A stretch of 64,000 nucleotides of DNA from Spirochaetales bacterium Spiro_05 (GCA_001603115.1 LVBG01000018.1:62001-126000); one strand, 5' to 3'. Shown: positions 31,864 through 40,469, numbered from the stretch's first letter. Notes: generated by a model not told the origin, from the letters alone. Program-made: numbers and translations.

Positions 31864-32786
31864 GACTCCTTCTTTCGTTTCTGCGTTACATCCGACAGCC
31901 CTGCCCAAGCAGCTTCCTCGATGGGGGTGAATCCCTCACCGAGGACTTTGTATGCCTCCTGGACAACCATGAATGCAAGCTTGTCGTGGCGATGGACGAT
32001 ATTGGTCAATGCCCCGATTTTATGGTTGGAGACCACGGTCATGATGACCGGCCGGTCGAAGCCGGTGTACATTCCGCTGCCATAGAGGATCGTGCCCCCA
32101 TGGCCGAGCTCTTCCAGGATGGCTGTCTCAATCTGCTTGCGTTTCTCGCTGATGATGAAGACCGTCTTTGCGGAACGGGTTCCGAAGGAGAGCACCACCC
32201 GGTCGATGGTAACCGATACAATATATACCGTCATGATGGCATACAGTGCCATTTCCAAGCTGAAAATGAAGGCACTGGCAACAATGATGAGTGCATCAAC
32301 CAAGAAGAGGGACGTTCCCATGGAGAGCGGGGTGTACCGGGCGAGAATCTGGCCAAGGATATCTGTTCCCCCGGTATTCGCACCACTACGCAGCACGAGC
32401 CCCACTCCCAGTCCCATCAAAACTCCTCCTGAAATGGCTGAGAGGAGGATCGAAAGGGGGTTGGAGTAGTCAAGCACCCCATCATAACCTCCCCATGCGT
32501 TGATCAGTGAGGTGAAAACGGAGAGCAGGACCGTACCTGTCAGGGATTTTGCCCCGTACTGCTTGCCAAAGATCATCACCCCCAACAGGAAGAGAGGAAC
32601 AGAGAGCACGAAAATTGAAAGACCGGTATCCAGCCCAAGCGTATGGTAGAGGATGATGGCGATGCCACTTACCCCGCCGCTTGCAATCTTGGCAGGGGAG
32701 GTGAAAAGGGCGATGCCCAGGGCTGTAAGGAACGACCCTGTTGTAATGTAGAAGAGCTCAAGCAGATGATACTGGCGTTTGGTCAT
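31860..32786 (-). CDS. YitT-family membrane protein
   Basis: A 308-aa protein with five or six hydrophobic segments (YitT_membrane/DUF161; ALGIALFTSPAKIASGGVSG and GLVLRSGANTGGTDILGQIL) and a C-terminal cytoplasmic DUF2179 domain (VFIISEKRKQIETAILEELG; GGTILYGSGMYTG). The transported substrate or role is not established to my knowledge. ATG 32786 has no Shine-Dalgarno; TAGAAA-17-TATGCT ends 6 bases upstream and its -35 overlaps the stop of the LOG-family gene. The stop shares CTAG with the nucleotidyltransferase gene. Confidence 0.9.
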   Translation of the reverse strand: MTKRQYHLLELFYITTGSFLTALGIALFTSPAKIASGGVSGIAIILYHTLGLDTGLSIFVLSVPLFLLGVMIFGKQYGAKSLTGTVLLSVFTSLINAWGGYDGVLDYSNPLSILLSAISGGVLMGLGVGLVLRSGANTGGTDILGQILARYTPLSMGTSLFLVDALIIVASAFIFSLEMALYAIMTVYIVSVTIDRVVLSFGTRSAKTVFIISEKRKQIETAILEELGHGGTILYGSGMYTGFDRPVIMTVVSNHKIGALTNIVHRHDKLAFMVVQEAYKVLGEGFTPIEEAAWAGLSDVTQKRKKES

Positions 32787-32792
32787 GGCAAA

Positions 32793-32821
32793 AGCATAGT
32801 CCCAATCGCTTGAATTTTCTA
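32793..32821 (-). promoter_or_regulatory. Promoter of the yitT-like gene, predicted leaderless
   Basis: TAGAAA (32821-32816), 17-base spacer, TATGCT (32798-32793), then 6 bases to ATG 32786. The -35 box overlaps the stop codon of the upstream LOG-family gene. Confidence 0.45.
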
Positions 32822-33406
32822 CTGGTGAGGTCCTAGCTTGTCAGGAAGCTTTGCCTCCCAGTTCTCCAGTCGGGCTAGCAGGGCCTCCACCTCCGACTCT
32901 ACGATGAGCGCAGAGAGCAACTCGCTCTGGATGAAGCCTTCACGAGCACTCTGGTGGAGGAAGGAGAGAAGACTATCGTAGAACCCGCCCAGGTTCAGCA
33001 GCGCAACCGGTTTGTGGTGGTAGCCGAGCTGCAGCCAAGTGTATACCTCAAAAAACTCCTCAAAGGTTCCAATGCCGCCGGGAAGCGCTACAAAGGCATC
33101 AGCAAGCTCATACATCCGAGCCTTACGCTCATGCATTCCCGGAACAATGATCAGCTGACTCTCGACCTTGCGTAGGCGTACATCCGCTCGGTTGAGCGCT
33201 TCGGGCAACACACCGATGACACTTCCCCCCAAGGTGTGGAGGCTTTCGGCCAAAAGACCCATGAGCCCTCGGTTTCCTCCCCCGTAGACCAAGGAGAGTT
33301 GCTTTTCATGCATAGCTTTTCCCAGTTCTTGTGCTCCTTGTGCATAGATGCCGTCACGCCCTTCGCTGCTGCCGCAGAAAACTGCCAATGTCTTGATCGT
33401 ATTCAT
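32819..33406 (-). CDS. LOG-family (TIGR00730) nucleoside 5'-monophosphate phosphoribohydrolase-like protein
   Basis: A 195-aa Rossmann-fold protein with the LOG signatures LAVFCGSSEG, LVYGGGNRGLMG and ALPGGIGTFEEFFEVYTW (PGGxGTxxE). Family members release the base from nucleoside monophosphates, including cytokinin precursors in plants; many bacterial members act on AMP-like substrates. ATG 33406 (MNTIKTLAVF) is the only start that fits the family. It lacks a Shine-Dalgarno, and TTGCCA-17-TACGAT ends 8 bases upstream. The yitT-like gene follows on the same strand 32 bases later. Confidence 0.92.
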   Translation of the reverse strand: MNTIKTLAVFCGSSEGRDGIYAQGAQELGKAMHEKQLSLVYGGGNRGLMGLLAESLHTLGGSVIGVLPEALNRADVRLRKVESQLIIVPGMHERKARMYELADAFVALPGGIGTFEEFFEVYTWLQLGYHHKPVALLNLGGFYDSLLSFLHQSAREGFIQSELLSALIVESEVEALLARLENWEAKLPDKLGPHQ

Positions 33407-33414
33407 GGAAACCA

Positions 33415-33443
33415 ATCGTACTGATATGGCATAAGTATGGCAA
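33415..33443 (-). promoter_or_regulatory. Promoter of the LOG-family gene, predicted leaderless
   Basis: TTGCCA (33443-33438), 17-base spacer, TACGAT (33420-33415), then 8 bases to ATG 33406. Confidence 0.5.
33427..33442 (+). promoter_or_regulatory. Possible sigma-54 promoter
   Basis: TGGCAT-N5-TGGCA keeps the GG and GC dinucleotides with the required 10-base separation of sigma-54 promoters (consensus TGGCAC-N5-TTGCA). It lies about 130 bases before the barrel-protein gene at 33576 and overlaps the opposing LOG promoter. A TATAAT box at 33485-33490 offers a competing sigma-70 explanation, so this is a weak call. Confidence 0.2.
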
Positions 33444-33575
33444 CATGGAGAGAAGAGGGGGTTACCCTTCACACATTTGCTTGTTATAATTGACTGAGAA
33501 GTGTATGATTGACCTAACCAATGAGTGATGTTTGCATTGTTGTAGTCTCGCTTCGAAGCTACACAGAGGAGTTGA

Positions 33576-34676
33576 ATGAATATGAAGAGGAAATTCATTG
33601 CAGTACTGGCGGCCCTGATCCTGGTGCCGACCTTCCTGTTTGCAGTTCCCGTAGTTGTGACATGGGAGTGGCTTTTGGAAGATCCGATGGTCACCACCTT
33701 CCGTTATCAGATTGATGGGGAGGAGGAAGATAAGTGGACTGTTGTCGACTCCTCAGTAACCAGCTATACGGAGCGGGGTCTGGATGGGACCAAGGCTCAT
33801 ACCCTGTATCTCCAGCAATCCTATGATGGAGTCTATTTCAGTGGCAGTGCTCTCTCTGTCGCAGAGGCAATGTTCCCTGTTGAGGAGCCGACGCTCATCG
33901 CTGCAGAAGAGCCGGTCATGGAAGCAGAACCGGTGGTTGTTGCAGAAGAGCCTGTGGCCAGCGAAGCTGCGCCTGAAGTGATTGCTGAAGCAGTGGTTGC
34001 CGAAGAAATAGTTACTGAATCTGAGCCTGTCGAGATACTTGAAGCAGAACCCGTCGTTGCAAAAGCTGAGCCGGTTGTGGAAGCTCCTGTCGAGCAACCC
34101 GCTGCAGTTGTCGAGCCTGAGCCTGTCAAGCAGAAAGCTGAGAGTCGGTACTCCACCACCATTACCTTGGGTGGAACCTTCAACTCCGCCAATCCGAGCA
34201 TTGGAGCCTATACCGGCTACAACTTGCAGGGCAACCTGGGCATCCAGCTGAACAACCTGATGACCTTCAACAAGAGCCTGGGCTTGGGTGTTGATATCGA
34301 TCTGGCCTATTCGCCGTACCTGCTCTCTTCCTATGGATGGAGGGCAGCCGCCTCGGATGTGCTTGACTTCGATTTCGCCACCCCGTTCTCCAAGCTGGCT
34401 CAGGCAGTTACAATCTCAGCAGCCCCGATGCTCAACATCGATCTGGGTAAGGTCTCCTTCGATCTTGGTGTGGGTGGATTCTTCACCTACGGCCCGGGTA
34501 TCACGACCACCGATGGGGACAAGTACCTCTTCGGCGCCTTTGCAAAGGGCTCTTTGGAGTACAGGTTCAACAAGTCCTTCTCCATGGGCTTGAGCGGCAA
34601 GTATGGCTTCATTCTCAGTGAAAGCGCAAAGCCGCAATTTGTAGAAGGGAGTGTCTACATGGGATTCTCTTTCTGA
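33576..34676 (+). CDS. Secreted/outer-membrane protein with Pro-Val-Glu-rich linker and C-terminal beta-barrel
   Basis: A 366-aa exported protein. Signal peptide MKRKFIAVLAALILVPTFLFA, then a small domain (VVTWEWLLEDPMVTTFRYQI) of about 90 residues. A low-complexity linker rich in E, P, V and A covers about residues 105-190 (EEPVMEAEPVVVAEEPV). About 170 residues of alternating beta-strand sequence ending in VYMGFSF follow. The terminal Phe after a Gly-rich barrel is typical of outer-membrane proteins. The linker could span the periplasm. GAGGAG precedes tandem ATGs at 33576 and 33582. A strong terminator follows. Confidence 0.75.
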   Translation: MNMKRKFIAVLAALILVPTFLFAVPVVVTWEWLLEDPMVTTFRYQIDGEEEDKWTVVDSSVTSYTERGLDGTKAHTLYLQQSYDGVYFSGSALSVAEAMFPVEEPTLIAAEEPVMEAEPVVVAEEPVASEAAPEVIAEAVVAEEIVTESEPVEILEAEPVVAKAEPVVEAPVEQPAAVVEPEPVKQKAESRYSTTITLGGTFNSANPSIGAYTGYNLQGNLGIQLNNLMTFNKSLGLGVDIDLAYSPYLLSSYGWRAAASDVLDFDFATPFSKLAQAVTISAAPMLNIDLGKVSFDLGVGGFFTYGPGITTTDGDKYLFGAFAKGSLEYRFNKSFSMGLSGKYGFILSESAKPQFVEGSVYMGFSF

Positions 34677-34700
34677 CAAAACGGGATAGAGCAGGAAAAG

Positions 34701-34725
34701 AGAGCCCAGCAATGGGCTCTTTTTT
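34701..34725 (+). terminator. Terminator of the barrel-protein gene
   Basis: AGAGCCCA pairs with TGGGCTCT around GCAA and is followed by TTTTT. It lies 25 bases after the stop codon. Confidence 0.9.
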
Positions 34726-34807
34726 CGCACTGTGCCTTGACCTCCCTTCTTCGGTATGGCTATCATAGACAAAGATAGGGTATAGGTTTCTGGCAAAGAA
34801 ACAGTTC

Positions 34808-34824
34808 TTGCCTCGATGAGGCAA
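34808..34824 (+). promoter_or_regulatory. Hairpin just before the fic start codon
   Basis: TTGCCTC pairs perfectly with GAGGCAA around a 3-base loop, ending 4 bases before ATG 34829 and 19 before ATG 34844. It could be an operator or restrict ribosome access to the start. Confidence 0.4.
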
Positions 34825-34828
34825 AAGG

Positions 34829-35596
34829 ATGGTCAGCGTTTTTATGAAAACAAGCCGAGTGCAAGCTTGCATCGACTATATCAAGTTCAATCATGAAGCT
34901 GAGGGTTTTGAGTTCTCCGAGGAAGAGGAGCAATCGATACGTTCGATTCTCGAGGAGGAAGTGGAGGCCGATGAGCTGATTCAGCGCTATATCGACAGTC
35001 ATGACCTTTCCACCTCGTATCATCCTCCCAAAGATGAGTTTTCTGTCTATCCTCATACCTCTTCGCTGGTAAACTTCTTTTCCATCAAGGAACGTACGAA
35101 ACTTCGCAAGGTTGAAGCCTATATGGCCAACCTTCGCTCAGCAGAAATGCTTACCGATTCGGTGCAAAATACCTATGATTTCGCATATTTGAAGTCCATC
35201 CACAGCCGGATGTTCGGGGATGTGTATCCCTCTGCCGGAACGATACGGACTACTATTGCTGCAAAGCGTACCGTCTTTTGCAGTCCGGAATTCATCGAAA
35301 GTGCAGCCGAGGATATCTTTACCCGACTGAGAAAGGACCGGTACCTTTGCCAGATGGACCGTGAGACTTTCATCAATGACCTGGCTTTCTATATGGGCGA
35401 GGTTGAAGCACTGCACCCCTTCAGGGACGGGAATGGAAGGGCTGCACGACTGTTCTTCTATCAGCTCTCCATGAACGCCGGCTATGATATTGATTGGTCG
35501 CTGGTGGATGCGGACAGGCTTTTGGAAGCTGACATCAGCGCAATCGATGGGGACTACCAGTTGCTTATCGATGTGCTCGAAGAAGTGGTGATCTGA
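34829..35596 (+). CDS. Fic-family protein with N-terminal VbhA-like inhibitory helix
   Basis: A 255-aa Fic-domain protein, presumably an AMP-transferase or related nucleotidyl/phospho-transferase. The active-site motif HPFRDGNGRAARLFF starts at His196. The N-terminal segment (residues 12-60) resembles the VbhA-type antitoxin helix, with NHEAEG at 21-26 in the place of the (S/T)xxxE(G/N) inhibitory motif; the Glu25-Gly26 is kept but Ser/Thr is replaced by Asn. The start is ATG 34829 or ATG 34844. A 7-base hairpin (34808-34824) lies right before it. The target protein is unknown. Confidence 0.88.
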   Translation: MVSVFMKTSRVQACIDYIKFNHEAEGFEFSEEEEQSIRSILEEEVEADELIQRYIDSHDLSTSYHPPKDEFSVYPHTSSLVNFFSIKERTKLRKVEAYMANLRSAEMLTDSVQNTYDFAYLKSIHSRMFGDVYPSAGTIRTTIAAKRTVFCSPEFIESAAEDIFTRLRKDRYLCQMDRETFINDLAFYMGEVEALHPFRDGNGRAARLFFYQLSMNAGYDIDWSLVDADRLLEADISAIDGDYQLLIDVLEEVVI

Positions 35597-35615
35597 CGAT
35601 CAAGGAGAAACTACG

Positions 35616-36641
35616 ATGACACGCGTTGCGTTTTTTGATACCAAACCCTACGATAAGGTTTGGTTCGGCCGCTTATGCTCAGAGTATGAGGTGGAAATCG
35701 TTTACTTTGAGTCCAAGCTCAGTGAGAAGACATCTGCCCTTGCCGCCGATTTCGAGGTGGTTTGCGCATTCGTCAATGACAGCATCACCGAAGAGGTCAT
35801 TGAGAGTCTGTATGCAGGTGGAACCCGGCTGCTCGCCATGCGCTGTGCCGGCTACAACAACATCGACTTCAAGGCAGCTTTCGGCAAGATTCATGTGGTA
35901 CGGGTTCCTGCCTACTCGCCCTACGCAGTAGCAGAGCATGCCATGGCACTGCTGCTCAGCAGTGTGCGCAAAATCCATCACAGCTACGTCCGGACCCGTG
36001 AGTTCAACTTCAGCCTGAACGGCTTGGTAGGGTTCGACCTGCATGGAAAGACAGTCGGGGTAGTGGGAACCGGAAAGATCGGAAGGGTATTCATTGACAT
36101 CTGCAAGGGTTTCGGGATGAGGGTCTTGGCCTATGATCCGTACCCGGATGAGAAGCTGGGGGTGACGTACTGCAGCTTTGAAGAACTTTGCAAGGAGTCG
36201 GACATCATCAGCCTCCACTGTCCCCTGACCGAGGAGTCTCTGCACCTGATCAACCGGGAGAGCATCGCCATGATGAAGGACCAGGTTGTGCTCATCAATA
36301 CCAGCCGTGGGGCTCTTGTGGATAGCCAGGCTTTGTTGGAAGGTGTCCGAAGCAAGAAGATTGGGGCGGCAGCCCTTGATGTCTACGAGGAGGAGGGAGA
36401 ACTCTTCTATGAGGACAAGTCAACCACCATCCTGGATGACGATACGCTGATGCTGCTCATCGCCATGCCCAATGTGCTGGTTACCAGCCATCAGGCTTTC
36501 CTGACCCGGGAGGCATTGGGCAATATCGCCAGAACCACGCTCTCAAGCATAGCGAGCTACGTCAAGGGCGAGGTCATGGAGCATGAAATCTGCTACCAGT
36601 GCGATACCTGCCACAAGGTCACCGGCCAGCGCTGTTTCTGA
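35616..36641 (+). CDS. D-lactate dehydrogenase-like D-2-hydroxyacid dehydrogenase
   Basis: A 341-aa NAD-dependent enzyme close to fermentative D-lactate dehydrogenase (LdhA). Landmarks: LLAMRCAGYNNIDF, VPAYSPYAVAEHAMALLL, the Rossmann loop GVVGTGKIGRVF, catalytic Arg in LINTSRGALVD, Glu in the LDVYEEEGELF loop, and His in VLVTSHQAFLT. It would reduce pyruvate to D-lactate in fermentation. The C-terminus carries an unusual Cys tail, CYQCDTCHKVTGQRC (Cys 326, 329, 332, 340). AAGGAG precedes the ATG, 19 bases after fic. The 3' end overlaps the convergent CpXC gene by 23 bases. Confidence 0.9.
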   Translation: MTRVAFFDTKPYDKVWFGRLCSEYEVEIVYFESKLSEKTSALAADFEVVCAFVNDSITEEVIESLYAGGTRLLAMRCAGYNNIDFKAAFGKIHVVRVPAYSPYAVAEHAMALLLSSVRKIHHSYVRTREFNFSLNGLVGFDLHGKTVGVVGTGKIGRVFIDICKGFGMRVLAYDPYPDEKLGVTYCSFEELCKESDIISLHCPLTEESLHLINRESIAMMKDQVVLINTSRGALVDSQALLEGVRSKKIGAAALDVYEEEGELFYEDKSTTILDDDTLMLLIAMPNVLVTSHQAFLTREALGNIARTTLSSIASYVKGEVMEHEICYQCDTCHKVTGQRCF

Positions 36642-37242
36642 TCATCTGGTACGCCCACATCTGGTCGACCTTGGTGAAATAGCCTTTGCGCAGTGCAAAG
36701 GCTTTCACTGTCTCAACCAGTTGTGTGTACAACTCCATTTCGCAGGCGATGGAACCAAGTACGTGTGAATCTGCATCCAGAACCGTAAAGAGGAGTGTCT
36801 GCTCCTCTTTCTGGATGTCAGTGAAAAGGAGCTGGACATCCTTCTCCTTCACGTTCATCGAAAGGTAGAGCTTGCAGAGTTCTACGACCCGGTCATCAAG
36901 GTTGTTGTCAAGCAGCAGCAGTTTCTCTTTCAGGCTGGCATTTGAGCTGACAAGACGAAGTGTATACTCCCCAACCTCCTCCTTTCCGGTAACCTTCCCA
37001 TCCACCTCGCCAAGCTCAGTATCGGGAATCAGCATGAGTGCAAAGTGCTCCTGCTCATCCACCACCAAGAGCTCGTGCAATACCGAGAACTGCTCTTTGC
37101 AGGAAGGGCAGGTGAGGGTGAAGAGTGAGTCGGTGAGAATGGCAAGCTTCTGCTTGGGATGTTTGCCAAGGTCAAGAAAGGGGGTGAGTGTCTGCTCGCC
37201 CTGCGTGTTGCAGTGCGGGCACGTGAGCATTGCTTGTTGCAT
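36619..37242 (-). CDS. CpXC-domain protein
   Basis: A 207-aa soluble protein. The N-terminal part is a CpXC zinc-ribbon-like domain: LTCPHCNTQGEQTL and LTCPSCKEQFSVL give two CPxC pairs about 35 residues apart, followed by an acidic beta-rich region. The C-terminal half is helical and unassigned. Function of the family is unknown. GGAGG lies 6 bases before ATG 37242. The first open codon upstream is GTG at 37257, which would place the Shine-Dalgarno inside the gene. Confidence 0.75.
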   Translation of the reverse strand: MQQAMLTCPHCNTQGEQTLTPFLDLGKHPKQKLAILTDSLFTLTCPSCKEQFSVLHELLVVDEQEHFALMLIPDTELGEVDGKVTGKEEVGEYTLRLVSSNASLKEKLLLLDNNLDDRVVELCKLYLSMNVKEKDVQLLFTDIQKEEQTLLFTVLDADSHVLGSIACEMELYTQLVETVKAFALRKGYFTKVDQMWAYQMIRNSAGR

Positions 37243-37262
37243 GAGTTCCTCCGGCACAATGA

Positions 37263-37287
37263 GCAGGCCCCCGTTCAGGGAGCCTGC
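37263..37287. terminator. Intercistronic hairpin after rlmKL
   Basis: GCAGGC (37263-37268) pairs with GCCTGC (37282-37287), with an inner CCC/GGG pairing. It lies between the end of rlmKL and the Shine-Dalgarno of the CpXC gene. No T-run follows, so it may only attenuate. Confidence 0.4.
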
Positions 37288-37296
37288 ATCCAGCGT

Positions 37297-39528
37297 TTAC
37301 TTTCTGCGTACCAGCTTTGTACTTGTTTTGGGTTGTTGGACCTTAACCACGGTACGATGCTTGATGAGGAAGGTGTAGTGGATCTTCTGATCCCGTGCAA
37401 AATCCTCGGCAATTGTCATAGGGGTGATATCCTGGACATCGAACTCTTCCAGCAGTCGTTCATCCATGCTGAACTTGCGGAAGTTGCAGCTGAAGATGAG
37501 TGTTCCTTTCTGGTCGAGGTGCATCATGCACGCCTTGATCAGACGCACCTGGTCGCGGTCGACATCGAAATTCTGTCTTCCCTTGCCGTTTGAGAAGGTT
37601 GGGGGGTCGCAGAAGATCAGGTCGTAGCGGTCGAAGGTGTCGAAGAGGAACTCAAGGCAGTCACTTCGGTAGAAGAAGTGGTTCATGCCGGTGTAGCCGT
37701 TGAGCTGCATGTTCTTCACCGCCCAATCCAGATAGGTGGACGAGGCGTCGACGCTGACGGTGCTCAGTGCCCCTCCCTTTGCTGCCTGGACGGTTGCCGT
37801 TCCGGTGTAGCAGAAGAGATTCAAAAAGCGCTTGCCCTCGGCAAGCTGGGCGATCTGGGCCCTGATCGGTCGATGGTCGAGGAAGATGCCCGTGTCGAGG
37901 TAGTCGGTGAAGTTCACCAGATACTTTGCATCATTCTCATTGATGATGTAGAACTTATCGGTGCTTGCCATCTTCTCATACTGCTTTTCCCCCTTCTGCG
38001 GGGTCCTTTGTCTCACATAGATCTGATCGCGGTCAATGCCGGTAGCACGTTCGGTGGCATCGATGAGCTCGCCAAGACGCTTGAGTGCTGCTTCAGGCTC
38101 GATGGTTGCAGGGGGTGCATACTCCTGCAAGCTGATGTACTTATCCTCATACAGGTCGATAGCGGCACTGTATTCGGGCATATCGGCATCATAGATGCGG
38201 TAACAGGTGACGTTCTGCTCAGCCATGATCGGCTTGAGAGCGGCAAGGTTCTTCACCAGGCGGTTGTATGCCATCTGTGCACCGTCGCTCAATGGCTGGG
38301 CAAGGCGCTCTTTCTTGCGTTCGATGGCACGCTCGATCATCTGCTGACGTTCCTCATCGGTGAAGACGTAGTAGTGGGCGATCTGGCAGGTGACACCGCC
38401 ATTGTTCACCGTGTTGGTCCGATCGGGTTTCATGTCGACGTGGCTGAGCAGCTCCTGCTGCCCGCAGAGGATGGCGGCGTGCCAGCCCCCGAAGAGGGTG
38501 CTGATCTGTTTGCCCATCTGGCGATAGAGCACCTGCAGATCGATCGGTCCATCCATTCTCAGCCCATAGGGAGGATCGGTGATGATATAGCCTGCCTCAG
38601 GGGGGACATCCTCTTTGGTAACCTTGGTGAAATCCTTCACGCCAAAGGTAATCAGGTGGTCTACCTGAGCAAGCTGTGCATGCTTTTTGGAAATTGCCAC
38701 AGCCTTCGGATCACTGTCCCAGGCGTAGATGGCAATCTTGCGCTCCTTTGCCTGTTCTGCACGCAAGAGGGCTTCATCAACCACTTCTTCGTACAAATCG
38801 ACGTCGTGGATGGGAAGGTCGAAGAAGTTGAAACGGCGCGCACTCACCAAGCCGGGTGCACGGTCGCTGGCCCAAAGTGCAGCCTCGATGGCCAGGGTTC
38901 CCGAACCGCAGAAGGGATCGAGCAGGGTGGGGACACCCTCACCCCTATCCAAGGCTTTTCGCCATTCGGAGCGGTAGATGACGGAACTGGCAAGATACTC
39001 GCTGAGCACCGCATCGGTTTGGGCAACACGGTATCCCCGCTTATGCAACCCGCGGCCGGAGAAATCGACATACCATGCCACCTTGTCACCTTCGATGTGA
39101 AGATGGAAGACCACATCGCTCTCATCCTTGTCAACCAAGGGGCGTTCTCCCTCGAATTTCTCACGGATACGGTCGACGATGGCATCCTTGAGGCGGATGG
39201 CAGCGAAGTGGGAGTTTTTCATGTAAGGGCAGTTCTTCACCGTCTCAGTAACGGAGAAAGTTAGACTTGGATTGACCCACTCTTCCCAGGGGATCTGCAC
39301 GGAGGCTTCGTAGAGCTCGTCGGCATTGAGGATATCCTCATCCTGAAAGAGCCCCATCATGACTCTTGTTGCGGTACGGGACCAGAGGCAGAAACGGTAA
39401 GCGCTGGCGAGGTCGGCACAGAATTCCACCCCTCCGCTTACGCTCTTGATGTCGGTAGCCCCGGCAAGCCGGGCTTCCTCTTCGATGATGTCATTCATGT
39501 ACAGGGCGGATGTTGCGAAGAAAATCAT
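37297..39528 (-). CDS. rlmL: Bifunctional 23S rRNA guanine methyltransferase RlmKL
   Basis: A 743-aa fusion. N-terminal THUMP domain, then the RlmL methyltransferase (m2G2445: PTLLDPFCGSGTLAIEAAL; ITDPPYGLRMDG), a linker, and the C-terminal RlmK methyltransferase (m7G2069: FLNLFCYTGTATVQAAKGGA; IFCDPPTFSNGKGRQ). Full-length and intact as in proteobacterial RlmKL. ATG 39528 overlaps the hslO stop by 4 bases, so it is the third gene of ftsH-hslO-rlmKL. Confidence 0.93.
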   Translation of the reverse strand: MIFFATSALYMNDIIEEEARLAGATDIKSVSGGVEFCADLASAYRFCLWSRTATRVMMGLFQDEDILNADELYEASVQIPWEEWVNPSLTFSVTETVKNCPYMKNSHFAAIRLKDAIVDRIREKFEGERPLVDKDESDVVFHLHIEGDKVAWYVDFSGRGLHKRGYRVAQTDAVLSEYLASSVIYRSEWRKALDRGEGVPTLLDPFCGSGTLAIEAALWASDRAPGLVSARRFNFFDLPIHDVDLYEEVVDEALLRAEQAKERKIAIYAWDSDPKAVAISKKHAQLAQVDHLITFGVKDFTKVTKEDVPPEAGYIITDPPYGLRMDGPIDLQVLYRQMGKQISTLFGGWHAAILCGQQELLSHVDMKPDRTNTVNNGGVTCQIAHYYVFTDEERQQMIERAIERKKERLAQPLSDGAQMAYNRLVKNLAALKPIMAEQNVTCYRIYDADMPEYSAAIDLYEDKYISLQEYAPPATIEPEAALKRLGELIDATERATGIDRDQIYVRQRTPQKGEKQYEKMASTDKFYIINENDAKYLVNFTDYLDTGIFLDHRPIRAQIAQLAEGKRFLNLFCYTGTATVQAAKGGALSTVSVDASSTYLDWAVKNMQLNGYTGMNHFFYRSDCLEFLFDTFDRYDLIFCDPPTFSNGKGRQNFDVDRDQVRLIKACMMHLDQKGTLIFSCNFRKFSMDERLLEEFDVQDITPMTIAEDFARDQKIHYTFLIKHRTVVKVQQPKTSTKLVRRK

Positions 39529-40469
39529 TGGTGTGCTCCCCCTGTTTCTTGCAACAGGTGCTCGAGTTCGAATTTTTCCCAGTGGTAGTGGGTATTGCAA
39601 TTGATACAGACAAGCTCCAAGGGGAACGGTCCGTTCTTCAGGATGTCCTGCTTCTCTGCTGTATTCAGATGTTTCAGGTACTTGGTGTACTGCTCTCTCG
39701 AGCAGGGACAGGAGAAAGCCAAGGGTTGGTGGGCCAGATGACGCACCCCGAAGGAGGCAAACTGCTCTTCGACGTAGGAGCGGATGGATTTTCCCTCGGA
39801 TAGGTAGGTCCCGATGGATGGCAAGGTCTCTGCTTTCTTCTCCAACTCCTCAAGGATGTGCTCGTCACATCCCGGCATTGCTTGGAGGAAGATTGCTCCG
39901 CTTCCATTCACCCTTGCCTTATCGTCGAAGTGCAAAGAGAGGATGAATAGGGTGGGTGTCTGCTCAGACTGCTGGTAGTGCAGCGCAAGATCTTTTGCCA
40001 GGTCCCCATAGGCCATCATGGTCTGTCCGGTGAATGGTGCCTTGTGTCCTTCCAGCAGTTTGGAGACGGAGAGAAATCCCGGGCCGTAGAGCTCATTCAG
40101 ATCAAGGCTCTTCAACGGAGCCTTCAAGGGGATGGGGTTGTGCTTGAGGTATCCACGGACGGCCCCAACCGCCCAAGATTCTACGTAGACACCGCCGATA
40201 GGGCCTCCGCATTCGATATTCAGCTGGATGCGGTCGTTGCCTTTGACGGTTGCGCTGAGCAAGCCGGCGGCAAGGTAGGCCTGACCGAGAACATAGGTCT
40301 CAAGCGGGCCGAGCTGGTGGTTCTCACGCATCTGGTTGATAAGGGTGGTGGCCCCGAGTGCAGTAACGCGTATCTGGTCGTTATGCAAAAGAAACACCTC
40401 GCGCCCATCTTCCGGCAGGGCTGCGAGATGCTCCACTAAATCATTATCTTCAATCTTTTTCTTGATCAT
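39525..40469 (-). CDS. hslO: Hsp33 redox-regulated chaperone
   Basis: A 314-aa oxidation-activated holdase. The N-terminal domain is typical (VEHLAALPEDGREVFLLHND; GGPIGGVYVES; YLSEGKSIRSYVEEQFASFG). The C-terminal zinc switch has the CxC (FSCPCSREQY) and CxxC (CINCNTHYH) pairs. Under oxidative stress these cysteines form disulfides and unfold the linker. It begins 11 bases after the ftsH stop and overlaps rlmKL by 4 bases. The link with ftsH suggests a protein quality-control operon. Confidence 0.93.
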   Translation of the reverse strand: MIKKKIEDNDLVEHLAALPEDGREVFLLHNDQIRVTALGATTLINQMRENHQLGPLETYVLGQAYLAAGLLSATVKGNDRIQLNIECGGPIGGVYVESWAVGAVRGYLKHNPIPLKAPLKSLDLNELYGPGFLSVSKLLEGHKAPFTGQTMMAYGDLAKDLALHYQQSEQTPTLFILSLHFDDKARVNGSGAIFLQAMPGCDEHILEELEKKAETLPSIGTYLSEGKSIRSYVEEQFASFGVRHLAHQPLAFSCPCSREQYTKYLKHLNTAEKQDILKNGPFPLELVCINCNTHYHWEKFELEHLLQETGGAHQ

